Source: Planctomycetota bacterium (GTDB lineage: Bacteria; Planctomycetota; UBA1135; GCA-002686595). From it: 5,185 bases of DNA. Below are positions 1 through 5,185 of the stretch, one piece after another. The position numbers were made by a program, and so were the translations under genes. Below the pieces are notes generated by a model that ran no database searches, had not been told where the DNA came from, and saw nothing but the letters and a program-made list of their open reading frames with translations. The stretch spans positions 1 to 5,185 of the forward strand of contig JAJFFA010000648.1 of NCBI GenBank assembly GCA_021776885.1, in the 5' to 3' direction. The stretch's first letter is position 1; each line of letters opens with the position of its first letter.

Positions 1-1728
1 GCCCGGGAAGGTCCCGCTCAGGCGCACGGGCGGGGCGCCTCCAGCGAGGGCCACGCTGTAGAGCGCCGGCACACCGTCGATCTCCTGGTCCGCGAGGTAG
101 ACGACCCGCTCCTCGAGGGGCGAGAGGCGGAACGCGGTCACGTCCCCGGCGACCACGAAGGGCAGGCGCGGGTGCTTGCGCTCGGCGGGTTGCGAGCCGT
201 CGATGGGCACACCGAAGACCTCGAAGGCGCCCGCCTCGAGGGTGTCCCCGCGGTAGACGACCCGCGCCGCCGCGGCGTCGCTCAGGTAGCTCAGGATCCC
301 GCCCCCGGGCAGCGGCGGGCCGGAGAGGTCGGCGCGCGGCGTGCCGGCGTCCTGGCGCCGCGAGTAGAGCCGCGGGCGGCTGGCCCCGTCGAGCTCGATC
401 CAGAGCACGTGGGCGCCTGCCAGCTGCCAGTTCAGCACGAAGCTGCCCGCGGGATTCCCCCCCAGGCGCACGCCGATCGAGCTGCCGTCGAGGTGCGAGG
501 AGTAGAGCTCGCGCTCCTCGTCCACGTCGCCGTCGGCGTCGAACACCACGCGCTGGGAGTCGGCAGAGATGCGGAAGGCGCCCAGGTCGCCGCCGCTGAC
601 GAGGGCGGCGTTGTGCTTGATCCAGGGGCCGGGCGTCGCGATCGGTACGGAGTAGAGCTCCTCGACCAGGTCCGTCTCCTGGTCGGCGACGTACACGGCC
701 TTGGCCCCGTCGGGGGTCAGCTCGTACTCGCCCTCACGCACGTCCCCGTCGACCTGCATGTTGCCGCTGATGCGCTCGGACGTGCCTGAGCCATCGATGG
801 CGACACGGTACAGCTGGAAGCGGTTGTTCTGGTTCTGGTCGGCGCGGTACACGACCCATGCGCCGTCCGCGCTGATGCGGAAGCCGGTCACCTCGCGGTT
901 GGCGGCCAGGGGCGGGTTGATCACGCTGGCCGCCGCGCTGCCGTCGGCGGGGATCGAGTAGAGCTGGGACGGACCGCCACCGAGGGCAGCGCGGTACACG
1001 GCGCGATCGCCGCCGACGAGCTGGCCGGCGAAGAACAGGTCGCCCGGGTTCCCGAAGGGCGTGAGCTGCACCCAGGCGTCCTCCTGGTCCAGCGGCGCGG
1101 AGTACAGGGCGGGACCCGTGCCGTGGTTGCCGGAGTACACGACGCGTGAGCCGTCCGCCGTGAACTGGTACTCGTTCTCGAAGGTCACCGCGTTCGGATC
1201 GCTGAGCACGAGGGGCGCCTGGGAGCCGTCGATGGGGGCGACCTCGATGCAGAAGTTGGCTGTGATCAGGACCCTCTGGCCGTCGGGATGGAAGCCGAAG
1301 AAGGAGCTGCCCGAGGTCGGGGTGATGCGCGTCGCGCTCCCGCTGCCGTCGATCGGCGCGGACCAGAGGTCGAAGGAGAGCCCGGCGTGGGCCCCGAGCC
1401 ACACGACCCGGGTGCCGTCCGGCGAGACGCGCACGCGCCCGAAGGAGCCTCCACTGGCGAGCGGCGGACTGAGCAGCAGCGGGGGCGCGCTGCCGTCGTA
1501 GGGCACGCTGTAGATTCCGGTCTCGCCGGCTTGCTCCTGGTCGGCGACGTAGACGATCCAGGCGCCATCGGCGGAGACGACGTGGTCCTCGACGCTGCCC
1601 TGGGTGACCTCGACCAGCGGCCCGTTGAGGCGCGTCTGGGCCAATGAGGTGGGAGCGAAGGGGGCCAGGAGGGCGGCGGCGGCCAGGCCGCGAGCGGCGA
1701 GGCACGGGGTCATCGTTCGGATGCGCAT
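1..1728 (-). CDS. Secreted TolB/PD40-like beta-propeller repeat protein (3' end beyond window)
   Basis: The frame is open from an ATG at 1728 to the left edge, giving 576 residues without a stop; the C-terminus is missing. Residues 1-30 form a signal peptide: RIR near the start, an Ala/Leu core, and a likely cut after SLA (residue 30). The rest is at least eleven degenerate repeats of 43-52 residues, beginning near residues 52, 102, 147, 190, 236, 286, 338, 388, 436, 483 and 536. The consensus is roughly S-x-DG-x-RVVY-x-ADQ, a variable loop, then LYSVPIDGS and a short strand ending RL. This is the pattern of WD40-like PD40/TolB propeller blades. Such proteins usually bind other proteins or ligands outside the cytoplasm; no catalytic motif is visible and no partner can be named. 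An in-frame ATG at 1713 would leave a shorter signal peptide without the RIR residues, so 1728 is preferred. No Shine-Dalgarno is evident. It is transcribed divergently from the gene at 1956. Confidence 0.92.
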   Translation of the reverse strand, partial: MRIRTMTPCLAARGLAAAALLAPFAPTSLAQTRLNGPLVEVTQGSVEDHVVSADGAWIVYVADQEQAGETGIYSVPYDGSAPPLLLSPPLASGGSFGRVRVSPDGTRVVWLGAHAGLSFDLWSAPIDGSGSATRITPTSGSSFFGFHPDGQRVLITANFCIEVAPIDGSQAPLVLSDPNAVTFENEYQFTADGSRVVYSGNHGTGPALYSAPLDQEDAWVQLTPFGNPGDLFFAGQLVGGDRAVYRAALGGGPSQLYSIPADGSAAASVINPPLAANREVTGFRISADGAWVVYRADQNQNNRFQLYRVAIDGSGTSERISGNMQVDGDVREGEYELTPDGAKAVYVADQETDLVEELYSVPIATPGPWIKHNAALVSGGDLGAFRISADSQRVVFDADGDVDEERELYSSHLDGSSIGVRLGGNPAGSFVLNWQLAGAHVLWIELDGASRPRLYSRRQDAGTPRADLSGPPLPGGGILSYLSDAAAARVVYRGDTLEAGAFEVFGVPIDGSQPAERKHPRLPFVVAGDVTAFRLSPLEERVVYLADQEIDGVPALYSVALAGGAPPVRLSGTFPG

Positions 1729-1955
1729 CGGAGCGGGGTGGGGTAGAGGCTCGGGGTCCTGGGGAAAGTGTCACGAGCCGGCGGAATGTGGCCAAGAATC
1801 CGGAATCCCGTCACCTGCGTTGGAGGCGGTCGCCCGCGCGCCGTGTATTTCGAAGAATGGTGCCACGAACCGGCCGATCCGTGACAGGTGGAAGGGAGTC
1901 AGGCCCTGGACTCGCCCCACACGACCCGCCCCTCGCACGCTCAGGAGACTTGCCC
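1729..1955. promoter_or_regulatory. Divergent intergenic region between two secreted-protein genes
   Basis: These 227 bp separate the start codons of two divergent genes, so the promoters of both probably lie here. I see no convincing -35/-10 pair on either strand. The most AT-rich patch is around 1842-1859, containing TTCGAA. CGTGACA occurs at 1880-1886 on the plus strand and in mirror image at 1769-1775, each pointing toward its own gene, but such a match is expected by chance in a region of this length. There is no sign of a riboswitch, small RNA or small gene. The promoter role rests on gene arrangement alone. Confidence 0.45.
1943..1948 (+). promoter_or_regulatory. Shine-Dalgarno site of the FG-GAP-like gene
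   Basis: AGGAGA lies seven bases before the ATG at 1956, an ideal spacing. It fixes the start of this gene and rules against in-frame upstream starts such as the ATG at 1644, which would add an Arg/Gly-rich stretch and bury the signal peptide. It is the only clear ribosome binding site in the window; the other two genes start without one. Confidence 0.8.
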
Positions 1956-3455
1956 ATGAAGCGCACCGCGCAGCTCTCGCTCTTCGTCGCCCTCTCCCTC
2001 AGCCTGGCTGCGCCTGTGCGCGCGCAGACGGAGCTGCTCAAGAGCGGTGGACCCGGTACCGGAACCGGGAGTCGGGTGGCGCTGGACGATGGCGTGGCGC
2101 TGGTGTTCTCCAACGGCCCGCGCCTGGTGGACGCCCTCAGTGGCGAGATGCTGCACTTCCTGGTGGGCATGGGGGGCAGCACGGACGAGTACGTCGCCTC
2201 CTTCGCGATCGACGGGGGACTGGCCGCGGTCGGTCGGCCGACCTTCCAGTCGACGACGGCGACCGGCGCGGCGTACGTCTTCGATGTGGCCAGCGGACAG
2301 CAGCTCGCCCGCCTGACCCCTCCGGGGGGGACGATCGACTCGCGCTTCGGCTGGAGCATCGACATCCAGGGCGGCCGCGTCCTGGTCGGCGCCCGCGGCG
2401 AGGACCAGGTGGGCGATGACGCGGGGGCGGCGTACCTGTTCGACGCGCAGACGGGGCAGTTCCTGCGCCAGTTCCTGCCGCCCACGGGAGCGGCCCGGCA
2501 GCACTTCGGTGAGAGCGTGGCGCTGCAGGGCGACGTGGCCCTGATCGGAGCCTGCGGCGCGCCCTTCAGCAACCCGGTCCAGGCCGCTGCGGCGTACCTG
2601 TTCGACGTCAACACGGGCCAGCTGCTGCACACGCTCCAGCCGCCCACGCCCACGGAGGTGTACTTCGGTCTCTCGGTGGCCCTGAGCCCGACCGCGGCCG
2701 CCGTCAGCAGCCTGGCGCAGTTCAGTATCGGACACGTGCACGTCTTCGACGTTGCGAGTGGGGCGGTGCTGCACGATCTGACGGCTCCCGCGCCCCTGGG
2801 GAACGACCAGTTCGGGGCGGAGCTGGACGTCGACGGCGAGCGCCTGATCGCCGGGGCGACCCAGCACAGCAACGTGGGGGATGCCTACGTGCTCGACCTC
2901 CAGAGCGGCGGCCTGCTCTACCACCTGACCCCCTCGGACGGAGGCCTCAACGACTTCTTCGGCTCCGGCGTCGCCGTCGACGGCAACTTCGCCCTGGCGG
3001 GCGCGCCGGGCAACTTCAACGGGACCAACGATGCGGGGGCGACGTACCTCTTCGCCCTCGAGGACCTCGGCCAGAGTCTCTGCCCCCAGGCGCCCAATTC
3101 CACCGGCAGCGCCTCGCGGCTGGCCGTGGCGGGCAGCCCGTCCCTCGGGGACGGGCTGGTCGACCTGCGCGCGGACGCCATCCCGAACAACCAGCCCGGG
3201 ATCTTCTTCGCCGGCACTGGACGGGTGCAGTTGCCCCTGGGGAACGGTGTGCGCTGCGCGGGGGGCGGCGTGGTGCGCTTGAGTCGCCCCATGTTCTCCA
3301 TGGGAGGTGTCCTGCGTGGCCGGGTCGACTTCGCCCGCGGCGGGGCCTCCCTCTCGCCCGGCACGATCTACTTCCAGTGCTGGTACCGGGACAACGCCGC
3401 CGGTGGGGCGGCCTCGGACGTCTCCGATTGTGTGGAGGTCGACTTCACGCCCTGA
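1956..3455 (+). CDS. Secreted FG-GAP-like seven-repeat propeller protein with C-terminal NSTG/WYRD module
   Basis: Complete gene of 499 residues. The ATG is set by AGGAGA seven bases upstream and is followed by a signal peptide (KR at 2-3, a Leu/Ala/Ser core, likely cut after VRA at residue 23). Residues about 38-370 hold seven repeats of about 50 residues. Five start with a clear FG, at 131, 184, 237, 286 and 335; the first two are degenerate. The pattern is FG-x-SVAL-x-G-x-ALVGA, a loop, GAAYLFD-x-x-TG-x-L, then a Pro-rich turn. This resembles FG-GAP/integrin-alpha repeats, and seven units fit one closed seven-bladed propeller. The DxDxDG calcium loop of integrins is not seen. Residues 376-499 form a separate module with Cys at 376, 434, 475 and 492 and the motifs CPQAPNSTG, RCAGGG and FQCWYRD, which I recognise from planctomycete secreted proteins but cannot give a function. 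The likely role is extracytoplasmic binding; no enzyme motif is visible. The next gene begins 84 bp downstream on the same strand. Confidence 0.94.
   Translation: MKRTAQLSLFVALSLSLAAPVRAQTELLKSGGPGTGTGSRVALDDGVALVFSNGPRLVDALSGEMLHFLVGMGGSTDEYVASFAIDGGLAAVGRPTFQSTTATGAAYVFDVASGQQLARLTPPGGTIDSRFGWSIDIQGGRVLVGARGEDQVGDDAGAAYLFDAQTGQFLRQFLPPTGAARQHFGESVALQGDVALIGACGAPFSNPVQAAAAYLFDVNTGQLLHTLQPPTPTEVYFGLSVALSPTAAAVSSLAQFSIGHVHVFDVASGAVLHDLTAPAPLGNDQFGAELDVDGERLIAGATQHSNVGDAYVLDLQSGGLLYHLTPSDGGLNDFFGSGVAVDGNFALAGAPGNFNGTNDAGATYLFALEDLGQSLCPQAPNSTGSASRLAVAGSPSLGDGLVDLRADAIPNNQPGIFFAGTGRVQLPLGNGVRCAGGGVVRLSRPMFSMGGVLRGRVDFARGGASLSPGTIYFQCWYRDNAAGGAASDVSDCVEVDFTP
3081..3452 (+). other. C-terminal Cys-containing module of the FG-GAP-like protein
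   Basis: This part encodes residues 376-499, after the last propeller blade. It opens with CPQAPNSTG, continues with a predicted beta-rich stretch (GIFFAG, VQLPLGNGVRCAGGG) and ends with FQCWYRDNAAGG and a short Asp-rich tail. Four cysteines could form two disulfides in an oxidising compartment. From memory, similar tails close many otherwise unrelated secreted proteins of marine planctomycetes, which would suit a shared role in surface attachment or secretion. That role is inference; I know of no demonstrated function. Confidence 0.6.
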
Positions 3456-3539
3456 GGCGGGAGCTCGGGGTTCGGGGGTGCGCGTGGGGAGGCATGCCAT
3501 ACTCGGGGGTCGCCCTTTCCGATCCCCCCGCCCGCCGCC
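3456..3539. other. Short intergenic gap before the CHAT-domain gene
   Basis: These 84 bp lie between the TGA at 3453-3455 and the ATG at 3540. They are very GC-rich, with C/G runs. CATACT at 3498-3503 matches four of six -10 bases but has no matching -35 at normal spacing. No stem-loop with a T-run is seen, so there is no recognisable intrinsic terminator, and there is no Shine-Dalgarno before 3540. Read-through from the upstream gene or an independent promoter are both possible. Confidence 0.4.
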
Positions 3540-5185
3540 ATGCCCCGACTCGTCCTGATCCTCGGTGCGCTTCTCGCACCCCTTGGCTGTTCCAACCCGC
3601 CGCCCACGGCGTCCACGCCGCAACGGAACGGCGCTACCCCTGGCGTGTTGCATGTGGAGCAGCCGCTGTCGGCTGAGCCGGCGGAGCAGCTGGCGCAGGA
3701 GCAGCTGGCGCAGGAGAAGCTCGCGCAGGAGAAGCTCGCGCAAGAACGGCTCGCCGAGTCGGTCCTGGAGGCACCGGCAAAGCTCGTCAAGGAGGCTCTC
3801 GAGTCCGCTGCGCCCGCAGTGTCTGAGCCCGACCCGACCGGCCTGGCGCGGCTCCTGCTCGCTGCGCTGCCGCGCAACGACGAGACGGCTGACATCGCGC
3901 GCATGCTCGACGTCATCGACGCGAGCGAGGAGACCGAGGCCGCCACCCTGACGGCGGACCTCGACCAAGAACACCTCGAGAGCCTGCGACGCTTCAGCAA
4001 CGACGGGGTCGACGTCGACATGCCGGCGGACGAGCGCAGGGCGGATGCGATCGCCGAGTTCGCCCGGCAGCAGGCCGAGCGCGACTCGTCGTTCGAGACC
4101 GGCCTGCTCGGAGCTCTGCTGGACCCCGAGGGGACGGGCACGATCCCGCACCCAATGAACGAAGGGGAAGAGATCCCGACCGGCGAGGATTGGGGCGAGG
4201 CCACCCAGGAGCTGAGCGAGGTCTCGAAGCTGCTGGGGCGGGGCAAGCTGGCCGAGCTCCTCGGCGCGCGGCTCGCCGACCAGGCGGAGCGGCGCGCGGA
4301 GCGCGGGCGGGACGCCTCCTCGCGCGATGCGCGGGCAGTCGCCCGGGAGGTGATCCGCGAGATGGGCTCCGCGCGTGTGTGGACCCGGGAGAACGTCCCC
4401 GAGTCGGTCCTGCGAAAGTGGTTCACCGGTCTCGAGGCCTCGCGCCAGATCGCGAGCGCCCGCTTCCGACCCGCACGGACCCAGGACCCGGGCCTCGACC
4501 GTCAGCAGCGGGGCCTGGTGGCCCTCGAGGGGCTCCTCGAGCAGCACGTCCGTGAGGGCATCCGGCGCCTCTCGCAAGCGCGGGGTGAGCCGTCCGACGA
4601 GGGCGAGAGCGTGGAGCAGGCGTGGCGCACGGAGTGGCAACAGAAGCTCGAGCAGTACGCGCGCATCCGCGACCAGGCGCAGGCGAAACTGTTCGCAGCC
4701 CTCGAAGGCGAGTCGTCCGGCGTGGACCGGATCAGGGCTGGCGCAGTCGCCGCGAGGTTGCGCGACGGTGACATGGCGGCCGGGATCACGAAGCTCGAGC
4801 GCTGGCTCTACGACGAGGGGACCTCACGCTTCGTCGCCGATGGGCTGCACTACGTCGCCCTGACCCTGGACCGGCGCTCCAACTTGCGCGAGGTCGACCT
4901 CGGGCGCGCGGACGAGCTCGAAGCCCAGGTTCTCGCCTGGCGCAGGACCCTCGGAGTGCCCGAACCGGGCGCCCTGGGACGCGGGGTGGGGCTGGGCGCG
5001 CCGCGCGTGGGCCAGGACGAGCTCGCCGTCGGCCGCGCGCTGCGGCGCAGCCTCGTCGACCCGCTGATCGAGGCCGGCGGGCTGCGCGCCGGCGGGCGCA
5101 TGTTCCTGTGCGTGGACGACGCGCTGCATAGCATTCCCCTCGACGCGCTGCCGCTTGACGCGGGGGACGCGGGGGACGCGGGGGA
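3540..5185 (+). CDS. Putative lipoprotein with helical region and N-terminal half of a CHAT (caspase-like) domain (3' end beyond window)
   Basis: The frame is open from the ATG at 3540 to the right edge (548 residues plus two bases). Residues 1-17 are a short hydrophobic signal ending APLGC, which resembles a lipobox with Cys17 as the lipidated residue, although Pro at -3 is atypical. A Pro/Thr/Ser-rich linker and five EQLAQ-type pentads (residues 49-73) follow. Residues about 75-390 are mostly charged and helical without clear TPR units. Residues about 392-540 match the first half of a CHAT domain: AVAARLRDGDMAAGITKLERW, HYVALTLDRRSNLREVDLG, an ELEAQVLAWRRTLG helix, LRRSLVDPLI, and MFLCVDDALHSIPLDALP, equivalent to the family's PDG-x-LH-x-(L/I)P-x-x-ALP strand. 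In CHAT proteins the catalytic His and Cys come after this point, so activity cannot be judged. The family comprises caspase-like cysteine peptidases or their relatives, usually behind TPRs. Export, if real, is unusual for it. The upstream FG-GAP-like gene lies 84 bp away on the same strand. Confidence 0.9.
   Translation, partial: MPRLVLILGALLAPLGCSNPPPTASTPQRNGATPGVLHVEQPLSAEPAEQLAQEQLAQEKLAQEKLAQERLAESVLEAPAKLVKEALESAAPAVSEPDPTGLARLLLAALPRNDETADIARMLDVIDASEETEAATLTADLDQEHLESLRRFSNDGVDVDMPADERRADAIAEFARQQAERDSSFETGLLGALLDPEGTGTIPHPMNEGEEIPTGEDWGEATQELSEVSKLLGRGKLAELLGARLADQAERRAERGRDASSRDARAVAREVIREMGSARVWTRENVPESVLRKWFTGLEASRQIASARFRPARTQDPGLDRQQRGLVALEGLLEQHVREGIRRLSQARGEPSDEGESVEQAWRTEWQQKLEQYARIRDQAQAKLFAALEGESSGVDRIRAGAVAARLRDGDMAAGITKLERWLYDEGTSRFVADGLHYVALTLDRRSNLREVDLGRADELEAQVLAWRRTLGVPEPGALGRGVGLGAPRVGQDELAVGRALRRSLVDPLIEAGGLRAGGRMFLCVDDALHSIPLDALPLDAGDAGDAG
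3684..3758 (+). repeat. Five 15-bp tandem units encoding EQLAQ/EKLAQ/ERLAE
   Basis: Five in-frame 15-bp units encode EQLAQ, EQLAQ, EKLAQ, EKLAQ and ERLAE (residues 49-73 of the CHAT gene). Units 1 and 2 are identical in DNA, units 3 and 4 differ by one base, and unit 5 is the most divergent, which points to fairly recent duplication. The product should be a charged, Leu/Ala-containing helix placed between the signal sequence and the rest of the protein, plausibly a spacer from the membrane. A five-residue period does not fit a standard heptad coiled coil. Confidence 0.88.
5157..5185 (+). repeat. 9-bp tandem repeat encoding Asp-Ala-Gly at the window edge
   Basis: GACGCGGGG is repeated three times in frame, followed by GA of a fourth copy cut by the edge. 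It encodes D-A-G units from residue 540 of the CHAT protein, directly after the LPLDALPL strand. The copies are identical, so the tract could vary in number between strains; being a multiple of three it would keep the frame. It probably forms a flexible loop inside the CHAT domain. Its full length is not visible. Confidence 0.85.

Noticed and set aside
734..1795. Minus-strand open frame of 353 codons overlapping the PD40 gene.
   Set aside because: It is extremely Arg/Pro-rich and lies out of frame with the clear repeat-bearing translation that starts at 1728 on the same strand.
1769..1886. CGTGACA in mirror orientation at 1769-1775 and 1880-1886, plus a related CACGA-x-CCGGC-x-GA stretch at 1772-1785 and 1864-1877, as a shared divergent operator or -35 pair.
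   Set aside because: A 7-bp inverted match somewhere in about 220 bp is expected roughly once by chance, and neither copy has a -10 element at suitable spacing.
1644..1955. In-frame N-terminal extension of the FG-GAP-like gene to an ATG at 1644.
   Set aside because: It would overlap the divergent gene's 5' end and place about 104 Arg/Gly-rich residues before a good signal peptide. The AGGAGA at 1943-1948 supports 1956.
2324..2330. G7 run in the FG-GAP-like gene (and C7 at 457-463 in the PD40 gene) as possible phase-variation sites.
   Set aside because: Both runs are short, encode normal residues in frame, and are expected at this GC content.
3498..3503. CATACT as a -10 element for the CHAT gene.
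   Set aside because: It matches only four of six bases, and the nearest -35-like sequence is about 21 bases away; kept only as a remark on the intergenic gap.
1941..4640. A very long open frame on the minus strand (899 codons) covering the FG-GAP-like gene and most of the CHAT gene.
   Set aside because: It is antisense to two well-supported genes, spans the intergenic gap, has Arg/Gly/Pro/Val-rich composition without domains, and has no signal or start context. Long antisense frames are expected when GC at third positions is very high.
1..5185. CRISPR arrays, tRNA or rRNA genes, insertion sequence ends.
   Set aside because: No spaced direct repeats, cloverleaf-like segments, transposase motifs or flanking inverted repeats were seen; the repeats present are in-frame coding repeats.

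Overview
The window is very GC-rich DNA with densely packed coding sequence and strong G/C preference at third codon positions. It holds three genes for exported proteins, two of them cut by the window edges. I see no RNA genes, mobile elements or CRISPR arrays. The style suggests a large-genome, high-GC bacterium, most likely in or near Planctomycetota: long secreted beta-propeller proteins, a C-terminal module of the NSTG...FQ.WYRD type that I associate with secreted proteins of marine planctomycetes, a CHAT-domain protein, and weak or absent Shine-Dalgarno sites at two of three starts. This assignment is inference; no phylogenetic marker gene is present.

Layout: (1) positions 1-1728, minus strand, the N-terminal 576 residues of a secreted TolB/PD40-type repeat protein with at least eleven blades, running off the left edge. 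(2) positions 1729-1955, a 227-bp divergent intergenic region that must hold the upstream signals of both flanking genes; only the Shine-Dalgarno of the right-hand gene is clear. (3) positions 1956-3455, plus strand, a complete 499-residue secreted FG-GAP-like protein with seven repeats and a Cys-containing C-terminal module. (4) an 84-bp gap, then from 3540 to the right edge, plus strand, the first 548 residues of a protein with a lipoprotein-like signal, a 15-bp tandem repeat encoding a charged helix, a long helical region, and the N-terminal half of a CHAT (caspase-like) domain. The window ends before the expected catalytic His and Cys.

The first two genes look like ordinary extracytoplasmic propeller proteins with no assignable substrate. 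The most interesting item is the third: a CHAT protein that appears to be exported or membrane-anchored, whereas characterised CHAT peptidases mostly act in the cytoplasm. Whether the three genes work together cannot be decided here. They share extracytoplasmic destination and proximity, but there is no proof of co-transcription.
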